A DNA stretch of 64,000 bases, taken from NCBI RefSeq assembly GCF_003751445.1, contig NZ_RJUU01000001.1, forward strand, positions 5,012,001-5,076,000, in the 5' to 3' direction. A program made the position numbers and the translations under genes. Under the pieces are notes generated by a model. The model ran no database searches. It saw only the letters and a program-made list of their open reading frames with translations, and was not told the DNA's origin. The stretch comes from Streptomyces sp. 840.1 (GTDB taxonomy: Bacteria > Actinomycetota > Actinomycetes > Streptomycetales > Streptomycetaceae). Positions 18,599-27,821 of this stretch are shown piece after piece (position 1 is the first letter of the stretch; each line of letters opens with the position of its first letter).

Positions 18599-20152
18599 TT
18601 ACGCGGCCGGCCCTCCCGCCGATGCCTTCCCGCTCAGCGCGTCCAGGTCGCTCTTGCGCACCCGGATCACCAGGGCCGCGGTCAGCAGGGCGAGGGCCGC
18701 CATGGCCACCGCCGCCATGAACGCGGTCGAGATGCCCTGGGCGAGCACCTGGTGGCCCCAGCTCCCCGGCAGTTCCCGGGTCCTGGCGAACTCCGCCTTC
18801 TGACCGGGCGAGGCCTTCGCCAGGAACTGCGGGACCTGCTTCTCCGCCTCGTTGCGGCTCGCCGTGCCGAAGACGGTGACCAGGATCGAGAGCCCCAGCG
18901 AACCACCCACCTGCTGGCTCGCGTTGAGCAGGCTGGAGGCCGCCCCCGCCTCGTGCTGGGCGACGCCGGAGACCGCGGTGAGGGTGAGCGTCACGAAGTT
19001 CAGGCCCATGCCGATACCGAAGAGCAGCATCGGTCCCAGGACCCCGGCCAGGTAGGAGCTGTCGGAGGATATGAACGTGAGCCAGCCGAGGCCCAGACCG
19101 GTGAGTGCCGCGCCGGTGACCATGAAGGGCTTCGGTCCGAGCACCGGAAGCAGCCGTTGCGAGACCCCGGCCCCGGCGGCGATCGCGACCGCTACGGGCA
19201 GGAACGCCAGGCCGGATTCGATCGGGGTGTAAGCCAGTACGTTCTGCACGAACAGCACGATGAAGAAGAACATGCCGAGCATGGCGGCGGCCAGGCTGAG
19301 CATGATGACGTAGGTTCCGGAGCGGTTGCGGTCGGCGAACATCCGCAATGGCGTGATCGGCTCCTTCGCGCGCATCTCGATGAGGACGAACGCGGCGAGC
19401 AGCACCACCGCGGCGCCGAACGAAGCCAGCGTGAGGGAGTCGCTCCAGCCCGCCTCGGACGCCCGGATGAACCCGTACACGAGCGAGGCCATGCCGAGGG
19501 TCGAGGTCAGGGCTCCCGAGATGTCGAAGCGGCCCGGATGCCTCTGCGACTCGTTGATGTACAGCGGGGCGAGTACGGCGATCAGGACGCCGATCGGCAC
19601 GTTGACGAAGAAGACCCAGCGCCAGTCAAGCCACTCGGTGAGCATCCCGCCCGCCAGCAGGCCGACCGCGCCGCCACCGGCCGAAACGGCGGCGAACACA
19701 CCGAAGGCGCGGTTGCGCTCCGGGCCCTCCGGGAACGTGGTGGTGATGAGGGCGAGCGAGGTCGGTGAGGCGATGGCGCCGCCGACGCCCTGGAGCGCGC
19801 GGGCCGCGAGCAACTGCCAGGGCTCCTGGGCGAATCCACCGAGCAGCGAGGCCAGGGTGAAGAGCAGGATGCCCGCCATGAAGACCCGGCGGCGGCCGAG
19901 GATGTCCCCGGCGCGGCCACCGAGCAGCAGCAGCCCGCCGAAGGTGAGTGTGTACGCGCTGAGGACCCAGGAGAGGTCGGTGGTCGAGAAGCTCAGGGCG
20001 TTCTGGATGTGTGGGAGTGCGATGTTGACGATCGTGGCATCGAGCACAACCATCAACTGACAGGCGGCGATGACGGTCAGGGCGATCCCCGGGCGGCCCT
20101 GCCGGCGTGCCGGGCTCGGTGCGTCCTGAATCGCTAACTGAGAGGTTGTCAC
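18599..20152 (-). CDS. MFS drug exporter, DHA2 (14-TM) family
   Basis: This 517-residue transporter belongs to the proton-antiport DHA2/EmrB-QacA family. Seen: motif D1/A in DATIVNIALPHIQ and GGRAGDILGRRRVF, motif C-like GGAVGLLAGGMLTEWLDWRW, and about 14 hydrophobic spans, ending in a Lys/Asp-containing tail. The GTG at 20152 is preceded by GGGGGA. It is divergent from a tetR gene, and two near-identical palindromes lie between them, so it is almost certainly repressed by that regulator and induced by its ligand. The exported compound is unknown. Confidence 0.9.
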   Translation of the reverse strand: MTTSQLAIQDAPSPARRQGRPGIALTVIAACQLMVVLDATIVNIALPHIQNALSFSTTDLSWVLSAYTLTFGGLLLLGGRAGDILGRRRVFMAGILLFTLASLLGGFAQEPWQLLAARALQGVGGAIASPTSLALITTTFPEGPERNRAFGVFAAVSAGGGAVGLLAGGMLTEWLDWRWVFFVNVPIGVLIAVLAPLYINESQRHPGRFDISGALTSTLGMASLVYGFIRASEAGWSDSLTLASFGAAVVLLAAFVLIEMRAKEPITPLRMFADRNRSGTYVIMLSLAAAMLGMFFFIVLFVQNVLAYTPIESGLAFLPVAVAIAAGAGVSQRLLPVLGPKPFMVTGAALTGLGLGWLTFISSDSSYLAGVLGPMLLFGIGMGLNFVTLTLTAVSGVAQHEAGAASSLLNASQQVGGSLGLSILVTVFGTASRNEAEKQVPQFLAKASPGQKAEFARTRELPGSWGHQVLAQGISTAFMAAVAMAALALLTAALVIRVRKSDLDALSGKASAGGPAA

Positions 20153-20175
20153 TATGGATCCCCCACAAGTGAATT

Positions 20176-20195
20176 AGTGAACGGATCCGTTCACT
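20176..20195. promoter_or_regulatory. TetR operator, site 1
   Basis: A perfect 20-bp palindrome, AGTGAACG-GATC-CGTTCACT, lies 24 bases upstream of the MFS start. It shares both eight-base arms with the palindrome at 20224-20243, which marks them as repeated binding sites. Confidence 0.85.
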
Positions 20196-20221
20196 GTCCT
20201 GGTAACGGTAGTGAGTCCCCT

Positions 20222-20245
20222 CCAGTGAACGCAAGCGTTCACTGG
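20222..20245. promoter_or_regulatory. TetR operator, site 2
   Basis: CCAGTGAACGC and GCGTTCACTGG flank a two-base centre (AA), an almost perfect 24-bp palindrome. Its centre is 48 bases from that of site 1. It lies between the divergent MFS and tetR genes. Confidence 0.85.
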
Positions 20246-20387
20246 ATCCGCTGTTGCCCGGTCGTGCCCGGATCCGCCGACCCGGCCGGGGGCCGCCCGG
20301 TCCCGTCCGGCCCACGTGCCGCCCTGTTCCGCCGTGCCCGTCCGGCCGGTGCGGGTGCGGCGGACCCGTTTCGATGGAGAGAAGCCC

Positions 20388-21014
20388 ATGGACAGTTCGC
20401 GATCGGCAGCCGCCGCTCGGCCGCCGGTGGTGTCCCTTCGCCGCCGGGGATCCGTGCTGGAGCGCGCGATCCTCGAAGCCGCCCTGGAGCGGCTGAGCAC
20501 GGTCGGCTGGAACGGGCTCACGATGGAGGGAGTCGCCGCCGGTGCCCAGACCGGGAAGGCGGCGATCTACCGGCGATGGCCCTCCAAGGAGGATCTGGTC
20601 GCCGACGCGTTGCGCCGTGCCCTGCCGGCGATGGGGGACGCGCCCGACTCCGGCAACATCCGTGACGACCTCTACCAGCTGTGCCGGACGCTGCGGGACG
20701 GCATGCTCTCCAAGTCCGGCGCCGCGCTGCGGTCGGTCCTTCACGAATGTGACGCGAGCACGGCCGAACGGTTCCAGTCGGTGATCCTCAACGGCGTGAT
20801 CGCGCCGTCGACCGAACTCATCAGAGAGGTGGTGAGCCGTGGGGTCGACCGGGGGGAGGTCCGATCCGACGCCTTGCGGGGGATGGCCTTCGACGTGATC
20901 CCCGCGATGATGATGTATCGGAGCAAGGTGTGCGGCAGCGAATGGAGCGACGGTGACATCGCCGAGCTGATCGATGAGGTCGCGATGCCGTTCTTCCGCT
21001 CCGGCGCCCACTGA
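20388..21014 (+). CDS. TetR family transcriptional repressor
   Basis: This 208-residue regulator has an N-terminal HTH (AILEAALERLSTVGWNGLTM, then GAQTGKAAIYRRWPSKEDLV; recognition helix around KAAIYRRW) and a C-terminal ligand domain of the TetR_C_16-like type. The ATG at 20388 has GGAGAGAAG upstream; the open frame before it lacks a start with a ribosome site. It is divergent from an MFS exporter with paired palindromes between them, and it should control both genes. The inducer is unknown. Confidence 0.9.
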   Translation: MDSSRSAAAARPPVVSLRRRGSVLERAILEAALERLSTVGWNGLTMEGVAAGAQTGKAAIYRRWPSKEDLVADALRRALPAMGDAPDSGNIRDDLYQLCRTLRDGMLSKSGAALRSVLHECDASTAERFQSVILNGVIAPSTELIREVVSRGVDRGEVRSDALRGMAFDVIPAMMMYRSKVCGSEWSDGDIAELIDEVAMPFFRSGAH

Positions 21015-21138
21015 ACCTCCCCGCCGCAGACGGTTCGGGGCGCCTCCCCGCGACGGCGTCGTGACCTGTTCTGCGGTACGGCGCCGGACGGCGGCGGCCG
21101 GCATGAGCCCCGGGGTGTTCCCGGCCGCCGCATCGGCG

Positions 21139-21154
21139 TACGCTTGCTGGCGCC
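21139..21154 (+). promoter_or_regulatory. candidate leaderless promoter of rnhB
   Basis: TACGCT at 21139-21144 is a -10-like hexamer ten bases before the ATG; there is no ribosome site. Confidence 0.4.
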
Positions 21155-21865
21155 ATGCCGTATGAACCACCCACGCACACCGTCGAGCGCTCACTGCGCG
21201 CCACCACCGGTGCCAGGACCGTCGCCGGTGTCGACGAGGTCGGGCGCGGAGCGTGGGCGGGTCCGGTCACCGTGTGTGCCGCCGTCACCGGTCTCCGCAA
21301 GCCGCCCGCCGGGCTCACCGACTCCAAGCTGATCAGCCCCAGGCGCCGCGCTGAACTCGCGCCGCTGCTGGAGGGGTGGGTCACCGCGTTCGGTCTCGGC
21401 GACGCCTCACCGCAGGAGATCGACGAGCTCGGGATGACCGCCGCTCTGCGGCTCGCGGCCGTCCGTGCCCTGGAAGCGCTGCCGGTACGTCCGGACGCGG
21501 TGATCCTCGACGGCAAGCACGACTACCTGGGCTCGCCCTGGCAGGTCCGTACCGTCATCAAGGGCGATCAGTCCTGTGTGGCGGTCGCGGCGGCCTCGGT
21601 GATCGCGAAGGTCCGCAGGGACACGATGATGGCCGAACTCGGCGCGGAATCCGGTGAGTACGAGGACTTCGCGTTCGGTGCCAATGCCGGCTATCCGTCC
21701 CCCGTGCACAGGGCCGCACTGGAGGAGCGGGGCCCCACGGCCCATCACCGCCTCTCGTGGTCCTACCTGGACGCGCTGCCCAGGTGGCAGCACCTCAAGA
21801 AGGTCCGCTTCTCCGCCGAGGCGGCCGCACTGGAAAGCGGGGGCCAGCTCGGCTTCGACTTCTGA
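21155..21865 (+). CDS. rnhB: ribonuclease HII
   Basis: RNase HII removes RNA and single ribonucleotides from DNA. The 236-residue protein has the [11 protein letters not shown] motif carrying the first catalytic acids (GVDEVGRG), [12 protein letters not shown], the second Asp in [11 protein letters not shown], and [23 protein letters not shown]. The C-terminal [23 protein letters not shown] is also typical. The protein is slightly longer than average through its C-terminal tail. It is followed 60 bases later by a hypothetical gene on the same strand. Confidence 0.95.
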   Translation: MPYEPPTHTVERSLRATTGARTVAGVDEVGRGAWAGPVTVCAAVTGLRKPPAGLTDSKLISPRRRAELAPLLEGWVTAFGLGDASPQEIDELGMTAALRLAAVRALEALPVRPDAVILDGKHDYLGSPWQVRTVIKGDQSCVAVAAASVIAKVRRDTMMAELGAESGEYEDFAFGANAGYPSPVHRAALEERGPTAHHRLSWSYLDALPRWQHLKKVRFSAEAAALESGGQLGFDF

Positions 21866-21925
21866 TCGCACACACGTACCCACCCACTGGCGTCTTGTGC
21901 GTCAGTGTTTGATAGACAAACACCC

Positions 21926-22549
21926 ATGCCTCTCATCCCCGAGGAGCCTCAGATTCACGAGAGCGCCCAGGGTCCCCGCGTCACTCCGGCCACCGGCCGC
22001 ACCGCGTCGACCCCTCGTCCCGTACCCGGCCCGCGTACAGCGGCCACGCCGCGCCCCGGTCGTCCGGGTCCCGGCCCCGCGAGGCCCGCGCCGCAGGCGC
22101 AGCGTCCGCACCCCACTCCCGCAGCCCGGCCCCAGGCCGCCGCGCCGGAGAATCGTTCCGCACCGCAGCTCCAGGTGATCCCGGCCCCGGCCGACGGCGC
22201 GCTCGCCGCCGCCGACGAGGCGGTCGACCTGCTGCTCGACTCCGGTCGGGCTCCCGGCGACATCCTGGTGCTCACCACGGCCGAGCAGCACCCGTGGGCG
22301 ACGCACGAGCTGTCCTTCGGCGAGGCCGCCTACTGGGCCCAGCACGAGGCCGGCGACGACGTGTTCTTCGCCGGAGCCGCAGCCGTTGACCGGTTGAAGT
22401 CCCGGCCGGTGGTGATCATCGCGGTCAACGGTGCCGTGGATGACGCCGCCACTCGCGCGCTGCACACCGCGCGGCAGAACGCCGGAGCCCTGCTGATCGT
22501 CTGCGGTGACCCGCAGCCGGTCAACGCGGCGCTCGGCGCGAGCGTCTGA
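21926..22549 (+). CDS. conserved hypothetical protein, Pro-rich N-terminus
   Basis: This 207-residue protein has two parts. Residues 1-90 are almost entirely Pro, Arg, Ala and Gly and must be disordered. Residues 90-207 form a compact domain (ALAAADEAVDLLLDSGRAPG, DILVLTTAEQHPWATHEL, AAYWAQHEAGDDVFFAGAAA, RPVVIIAVNG, GALLIVCGDPQPV) that resembles the C-terminal UvrD-like helicase segment without any helicase core. That likeness is inference. The ATG at 21926 has no clear ribosome site, and a GATAGA lies 10 bases upstream, so it may be leaderless. Function unknown. Confidence 0.75.
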   Translation: MPLIPEEPQIHESAQGPRVTPATGRTASTPRPVPGPRTAATPRPGRPGPGPARPAPQAQRPHPTPAARPQAAAPENRSAPQLQVIPAPADGALAAADEAVDLLLDSGRAPGDILVLTTAEQHPWATHELSFGEAAYWAQHEAGDDVFFAGAAAVDRLKSRPVVIIAVNGAVDDAATRALHTARQNAGALLIVCGDPQPVNAALGASV

Positions 22550-22596
22550 CGCAGCACCGGCGCGAACCCGTGGTGCCGCGGTCTGTCGGTGACGGC

Positions 22597-22614
22597 GGCC
22601 GCGGTGCCGCGGCC
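22597..22614. terminator. probable terminator hairpin
   Basis: GGCCGCGG and CCGCGGCC pair perfectly around a two-base loop between two convergent hypothetical genes, within a larger GC-rich potential fold. Confidence 0.5.
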
Positions 22615-22694
22615 GGTCCGTGACCGGTCCTGCGGCGAACGGCTCCTGTGGCGACCCGGCTGCCCGAGAGGGCGGCCGGGGCCCACGGCCGGGG

Positions 22695-23324
22695 TCAGCG
22701 GGCCGCGCTGCGGTGCAGGGCCTGGGCGGCCCCGCCGCCGGTGCGCGACGGGGCCGGATCCTGGTCCAGTGCGGTGTCCGCGAGGGCGGTCGGGCGCGAG
22801 GTGGAGCTGGGGCGGCGTCCGCCCCGGCCCTCGCCCAGCACCTGCCAGCCACCGGTGGTCAGCGTGATGTAGGCGCCGCACCTCAGGCCGTGCAGGGTGC
22901 AGGCATCCCGCAGCCCCCACATCCACGCCCCGTCCTCCTCCGTCCAGCGCTCGTCCCCCTCGCGGCAGTAGAGAAGCACCGCCGTACGGACGGGGGTACG
23001 GCGACGGAGATCGTGCGGGATGACCCGGCGCAGGTGTGCCAGCAGCGAATTACGGAACTCCCAGCCGTCCGCCGTCACCGAGCGGCGGGCGAACGAGGCA
23101 CTGGCCGTCAGGCGTTCCTCGTGGTCGAGCACGGCCACGACGGCGGTCGCCGGAGTCGGACGGTGTCGGGCGTGCAGGCCGCTGACGACCTCGCGCGGGC
23201 TGCGCAGCAGCGGTATGCCCGCCGCGGCCCACTCGGCCGGTTCGAGTATCCGGGCAAGGCGGTTGGCGGAGTCGGCGGCTGCCGACATCGAAGTGGCTGC
23301 GGACGGAGCGAATCCGAAGGTCAC
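22695..23324 (-). CDS. conserved hypothetical protein
   Basis: This 209-residue soluble protein is unrecognised. The central part has LARILEPAEWAAAGIPLLRS, TPATAVVAVLDHEERLTASA, RRTPVRTAVLLYCREGDERW and GAWMWGLRDACTLHGLRCGA, which look like a folded alpha/beta domain. The last 40 residues are Arg/Ser/Ala-rich and probably disordered. The GTG at 23324 was chosen because GAAGGGAGG lies just upstream, although the spacing is short; a start at the later MSAAADSANRL is possible. It is divergent from the RecQ-like helicase gene. Confidence 0.65.
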   Translation of the reverse strand: MTFGFAPSAATSMSAAADSANRLARILEPAEWAAAGIPLLRSPREVVSGLHARHRPTPATAVVAVLDHEERLTASASFARRSVTADGWEFRNSLLAHLRRVIPHDLRRRTPVRTAVLLYCREGDERWTEEDGAWMWGLRDACTLHGLRCGAYITLTTGGWQVLGEGRGGRRPSSTSRPTALADTALDQDPAPSRTGGGAAQALHRSAAR

Positions 23325-23793
23325 GGTCCTCCCTTCGCATACGCGCCCACGATGCGGGCAGGGTCGGGTGAGGGCGCGCCGCGGCACAGCCCTTCCGGGC
23401 CGCGAAAGAACTGTGCGGGGAGCGAGTCCAATTCTCCCTGGCGTATCGGCAGGCGGCAACGAGCAATTGGGGCAGCTGACGGTAATCAGCTGGAATGACA
23501 CGGATATCCCTGCCCAGTCGGGCCCCGGATGACGCCACCTGTCACGCCTGAACCAGCCAGGACCAGCAGAAACACCGCGTCAGCCCCAGGGCCACGACGA
23601 ACGTCTCGTGCGGCGCCAGGACGCGATGCGCGCTGCCGGCCGGGGACATCCGGATTCCGTCGGCCCCCGGCACACGGCGCTGAGGGCCGGGCCCCGGCAC
23701 CCTCGATTCACGCAGCGATGCGCACCCTTGGTGAGCCCGCCGTCACGGTGGGTGGATTCGCTGATTGTCAGTGCCATCGGGTTGCATGGGGGT
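23325..23793. other. non-coding spacer with one strong inverted repeat
   Basis: This 469-base divergent spacer has no gene I can support. It contains the inverted repeat CAGCTGA-N6-TCAGCTG (23473-23492), which could be an operator. Several short frames are open but lack ribosome sites and normal codon use. Confidence 0.5.
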
Positions 23794-25953
23794 ATGGACG
23801 CACTGGAGCTACGCACCGAAGCCGACGCCATCCTCGCCGAGCTGATCGGCGCCCCGGGAAGTTCGGCGCGGTTGCGGGAGGACCAGTGGCAGGCGGTGGC
23901 GGCCCTGGTGGAGGAGCGGCGTCGCGCGCTGGTGGTGCAGCGCACCGGGTGGGGCAAGTCGGCTGTGTACTTCGTGGCCACCGCGCTGTTGCGCCGGCGC
24001 GGGGCAGGCCCGACGGTGATCATTTCTCCGCTGCTGGCGCTGATGCGCAACCAGGTCGAGTCGGCGGCGCGGGCGGGTATCCGGGCACGCACCATCAACT
24101 CGGCCAATCCCGAGGAATGGGAAACGATCTACGGAGAGGTGGAGCGCGGCGAGACCGACGTTCTGCTCGTGAGCCCGGAACGCCTCAACTCGGTGGACTT
24201 CCGTGATCAGGTACTGCCGAAACTCGCGGCGACCACTGGTCTGCTGGTCGTCGATGAGGCCCACTGCATCTCCGACTGGGGTCATGACTTCCGGCCGGAC
24301 TACCGGCGGCTGCGCACCATGCTCGCGGAGTTGCCTGCGGGAGTACCGGTGCTGGCCACGACGGCGACCGCGAATGCGCGGGTGACGGCGGATGTGGCGG
24401 AGCAGTTGGGCACGGGGGGCGGGGACGCTCTGGTTCTGCGTGGCCCGCTGGACCGGGAGAGCCTTCGGCTGGGTGTGCTGGAGTTGCCGAATGCCGCACA
24501 CCGGCTGGCGTGGCTGGGGGAGCGGCTGGGGGATCTGCAGGGGTCGGGGATCATCTACACGCTGACGGTCTCCGCGGCGGAGGAGGTCGCCGCGTTCCTG
24601 CGGCAGTGCGGATATCCGGTGGCTTCCTACACGGGGAAGACGGAGAACGCCGAGCGCTTGCAGGCGGAGGAGGATCTGCTGGCGAACCGGGTGAAGGCCC
24701 TGGTCGCCACGTCCGCGCTCGGGATGGGCTTCGACAAGCCGGACCTCGGTTTCGTGGTGCACCTGGGGTCACCGTCGTCTCCGATCGCCTACTACCAGCA
24801 GGTGGGGCGTGCGGGGCGTGGTGTGGACCATGCGGATGTGCTGTTGCTGCCGGGCAAGGAGGACGAGGCGATCTGGGCGTACTTCGCCTCGGTCGGTTTC
24901 CCGCCCGAGGAGCAGGTGCGTCGCACGCTGTCGGTGCTGGAGGAGGCCGGTCGTCCGTTGTCGCTTCCGGCGCTCGAGCCGTTGGTGGATCTTCGGCGTT
25001 CGCGTCTGGAGACGATGCTCAAGGTCCTGGACGTGGACGGGGCGGTCAAGCGGGTCAAGGGCGGCTGGACGTCCACGGGGCAGCCGTGGGCGTACGACGC
25101 GGAACGGTACGCCTGGGTTGCGAAGCAGCGGGCTGCGGAGCAGCAGGCGATGCGGGACTACGTGGCCACCACTGGATGCCGGATGGAGTTCCTGCAGCGG
25201 CAGCTCGACGACGAGAAAGCGGTGCCGTGCGGTCGCTGCGACAGGTGCGCCGGTCCTTGGCTGGACCCCGCTGTCTCTTCCGCCGCCCTGGCGACGGCGA
25301 CGGGCGAGCTGGACCGGCCCGGGGTCGAGGTCGAGCCCCGCAAGATGTGGCCGACCGGACTCGCCTCGGTCGGCATGGACCTCAAGGGCCGTATCCCCGC
25401 AGGTCAGCAGGCAGTCACCGGGCGTGCGCTGGGCAGGCTGTCGGACATCGGCTGGGGCAACCGCCTGCGGCCGCTCCTGTCGGCGCAGGCAGCCGATGGG
25501 CAGGTTCCCGACGATGTGCTGAACGCCGTCGTCACGGTGCTGGCGGACTGGGCCCGCTCCCCGGGCGGCTGGGCGAGCGGCTCTCCCGACGCAGTGGCGC
25601 GGCCCGTGGGCGTTGTCGCTGTGCCGTCCCGCACCCGCCCGCAGCTGGTCGGCTCGCTGGCCGAGGGCGTGGCCCGGGTCGGCAGACTCCCGCTTCTGGG
25701 CAGTCTGGCGTACACCCCGAACGCCGATGAGTATGCGGCGCACCGCAGCAACTCCGCCCAGAGGCTGCGCGCCCTGGGCGACTCGTTCGCCGTGCCCGCT
25801 GAACTCGCCGCCGCCCTGGGCGGGACCCCCGGCCCGGTCCTGCTCGTCGACGATTACACCGACTCCGGCTGGACCCTGGCCGTTGGCGCACGTCTTCTGC
25901 GCCAGGCCGGTGCAGCCCAGGTGCTGCCGCTCGTCCTCGCCCTGGCCGGGTAG
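23794..25953 (+). CDS. RecQ-like DNA helicase fused to a ComF-like phosphoribosyltransferase domain
   Basis: This 719-residue protein is a superfamily 2 helicase of RecQ type with an extra C-terminal domain. Helicase motifs: Walker A TGWGKSA (K55), DEAHCISDWGHDFRPDY (residues 154 on), LATTATANARV, TSALGMGFDKPDL and YYQQVGRAGRG. A RecQ-type zinc site follows (GCRMEF, then CGRCDRC near residue 480). The last 160 residues look like an amidophosphoribosyltransferase/ComF fold: VGVVAVPSRTRPQLVGSLA, SAQRLRALGDSF and the PRPP loop VLLVDDYTDSGWT with LLRQAGAAQVLPLVLALA. The ATG at 23794 starts the conserved part; its ribosome site is weak. Cellular role is inferred to be DNA repair. Confidence 0.88.
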   Translation: MDALELRTEADAILAELIGAPGSSARLREDQWQAVAALVEERRRALVVQRTGWGKSAVYFVATALLRRRGAGPTVIISPLLALMRNQVESAARAGIRARTINSANPEEWETIYGEVERGETDVLLVSPERLNSVDFRDQVLPKLAATTGLLVVDEAHCISDWGHDFRPDYRRLRTMLAELPAGVPVLATTATANARVTADVAEQLGTGGGDALVLRGPLDRESLRLGVLELPNAAHRLAWLGERLGDLQGSGIIYTLTVSAAEEVAAFLRQCGYPVASYTGKTENAERLQAEEDLLANRVKALVATSALGMGFDKPDLGFVVHLGSPSSPIAYYQQVGRAGRGVDHADVLLLPGKEDEAIWAYFASVGFPPEEQVRRTLSVLEEAGRPLSLPALEPLVDLRRSRLETMLKVLDVDGAVKRVKGGWTSTGQPWAYDAERYAWVAKQRAAEQQAMRDYVATTGCRMEFLQRQLDDEKAVPCGRCDRCAGPWLDPAVSSAALATATGELDRPGVEVEPRKMWPTGLASVGMDLKGRIPAGQQAVTGRALGRLSDIGWGNRLRPLLSAQAADGQVPDDVLNAVVTVLADWARSPGGWASGSPDAVARPVGVVAVPSRTRPQLVGSLAEGVARVGRLPLLGSLAYTPNADEYAAHRSNSAQRLRALGDSFAVPAELAAALGGTPGPVLLVDDYTDSGWTLAVGARLLRQAGAAQVLPLVLALAG

Positions 25954-26003
25954 CCGCAGCCACCCTGGTGCCGGTCCGGGACCTGGGGCGCTGTGCGGCC
26001 ACC

Positions 26004-26031
26004 GGGCACACCGCGGTGTCGCGGTGTGCCC
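26004..26031. terminator. bidirectional terminator between helicase and MFS genes
   Basis: GGGCACACCGC (26004-26014) pairs with GCGGTGTGCCC (26021-26031) around a six-base loop, extended outside by GGCCA/TGGCC. It separates convergent genes. Confidence 0.75.
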
Positions 26032-26092
26032 GATGGCCGTCTGCTGTGCGGGCGACGGCGTCGTGCTCCGCCCGCACGGAGTCGGTGCGAGG

Positions 26093-27706
26093 TCAGCCGG
26101 CGGCGACGTCTTCCGCGACCCCGGTCTCCGGGGCTGCCTCGTCACCGGGCCGGCTGGATGCGGCGTTCCTGGGGCCGCGCAGGGCGACGTAGACGACCAG
26201 TACGGCCATGACTGCGGCACCGGTCCACATGGCCTGCTGCCAGCCGTCGACGAAGGACTGCTGCGCGGCGTCGACCAGGTCGTGTGCGTGCGAACCGGTG
26301 CCGGGTGCCACCTCGACGGCGGTGGCGATGCCTTCGCGGGCGGTGTCCGCGGCGCCTGCGGGAATGCCGTCGAGCCTGCTGTCGATGGCGCTGCGGTAGC
26401 CGGTGGCCAGGAGCGCGCCGAGCATGGCGACACCGAGAGCGGTGCCGAACTCGCGGGTGACATCGTTGAGCGCGGACGCAACGCCTTGCCCGGCTCGGGG
26501 CAGGGAGCTGGTGATGGCCTCGGTGGAGGGCGTCATCGACAGACCCATGCCGATGCCCATGGCGAGCATCCCGGCCAGGATGGACGGGTAACCGCCGTCC
26601 ACGGACACGAACACGGCCATCAGGACCAGGCCGAGCGTGGCCAGTGCGACGCCCACCGTCATGGTGGAGCGGGCGCCGATCCTGCCGCCCATCTTGGGCG
26701 CCAGGCCGGAGGCCATCATCATCATGACGGCCATCGGCATCATCGCCACGGTGGACAGCAGCCCGGACCAGCCCAGTACGGCCTGGAAGAACGGGAAGAG
26801 GACGACCGCGATACCGGCCTGGACACCGAAGACGACGAGCAGGGTGACGGAGCCGCCGGCCAGGCCGCGCTCACGGAAGAGGCGTACGTCAAGCAGCGCC
26901 GCGTCGCGGCGGCGCAGCTCCCAGGCTACGAAGGTGACGGCGGCGATGACACCGACGGCCAGGCTGATCAGAGTGACGGGGGAGGTCCAGCCGCGTTCCG
27001 GGCCCGTCTGCAGGACGAGGATGAGGCCGATCACGGCGATCGTGGAGACCAGTGCGCCGATGGTGTCGAAGGAATGGGGGGAGCGTTCGCGGGAGTTGGG
27101 CACTGATTTCAGTGTCATCACCAGCGCGATGACACTCAGGACCACGGGCAGTACGAACAGCCGGCGCCAGTCGGCGACGTCGACCAGCAGGGCGGAGAGG
27201 AACATGCCCAGAATGCCGCCGCCCCCGGCGACGCCGGTCCACACGCCGATCGCCTTGCCTCGTTCCTTCTCGGGGAAGGTGGACGTGATGACGGCCAGCG
27301 TGATCGGCATGATCATCGCGGCGCTGATGCCGGCGGCCACGCGAGCGCCGATCATCACCGCGGCCGACGGGGCCAGTCCCGCGACGACGCCGGCGGCACC
27401 GAAGATGATCAGCCCGGTGATCAGCATGGGCTTGCGGCCCAGACGGTCACCGATCGCGCCGAGCGGCAGCAGCAGGGCAGCCAGGGCGAGGGTGTAGATA
27501 TTGATGATCCACAGAACAGTGCTCTGCGAGGCGCCCCATTCGACTGCCATGTGCGTCTGGGCGACATTCAGCCCGGACACCGAGGCGATGACAGCCATCA
27601 ACGCGATGGAGACGGCGATGAGGATCGCGCGGAGCTGACGCGCATCCGGCGCGCCTGCGCCGTCCACTGGCACGTCCGATGCCTGGGGAGGCTGATTGGT
27701 GCTCAT
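26093..27706 (-). CDS. MFS exporter, DHA2 family (accessory region)
   Basis: This 537-residue transporter has about 14 membrane spans and is a DHA2-type proton antiporter. Seen: SGLNVAQTHMAVEWGASQST in TM1, LLLPLGAIGDRLGRKPMLI (motif A), TGVAGGGGILGMFLSALLVD (motif C region) and MGIGMGLSMTPSTEAITSSL. The ATG at 27706 is preceded by GGAAGG. It lies 115 bases downstream of a decayed oxidoreductase gene on the same strand, so it may once have been co-transcribed with it. It shares only family-level similarity with the MFS protein at 18599-20152. Substrate unknown. Confidence 0.88.
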   Translation of the reverse strand: MSTNQPPQASDVPVDGAGAPDARQLRAILIAVSIALMAVIASVSGLNVAQTHMAVEWGASQSTVLWIINIYTLALAALLLPLGAIGDRLGRKPMLITGLIIFGAAGVVAGLAPSAAVMIGARVAAGISAAMIMPITLAVITSTFPEKERGKAIGVWTGVAGGGGILGMFLSALLVDVADWRRLFVLPVVLSVIALVMTLKSVPNSRERSPHSFDTIGALVSTIAVIGLILVLQTGPERGWTSPVTLISLAVGVIAAVTFVAWELRRRDAALLDVRLFRERGLAGGSVTLLVVFGVQAGIAVVLFPFFQAVLGWSGLLSTVAMMPMAVMMMMASGLAPKMGGRIGARSTMTVGVALATLGLVLMAVFVSVDGGYPSILAGMLAMGIGMGLSMTPSTEAITSSLPRAGQGVASALNDVTREFGTALGVAMLGALLATGYRSAIDSRLDGIPAGAADTAREGIATAVEVAPGTGSHAHDLVDAAQQSFVDGWQQAMWTGAAVMAVLVVYVALRGPRNAASSRPGDEAAPETGVAEDVAAG

Positions 27707-27821
27707 GGTTTCCTTCCGAAAAGGGCATGGGGAATCAGCGCCGGGACAGAGCCGGTCGCCAATCCGGTGAGACGGGAACTTGTTCAGCGCCCGGACCGCT
27801 GAATGCCGGGCGCGCGGATTT

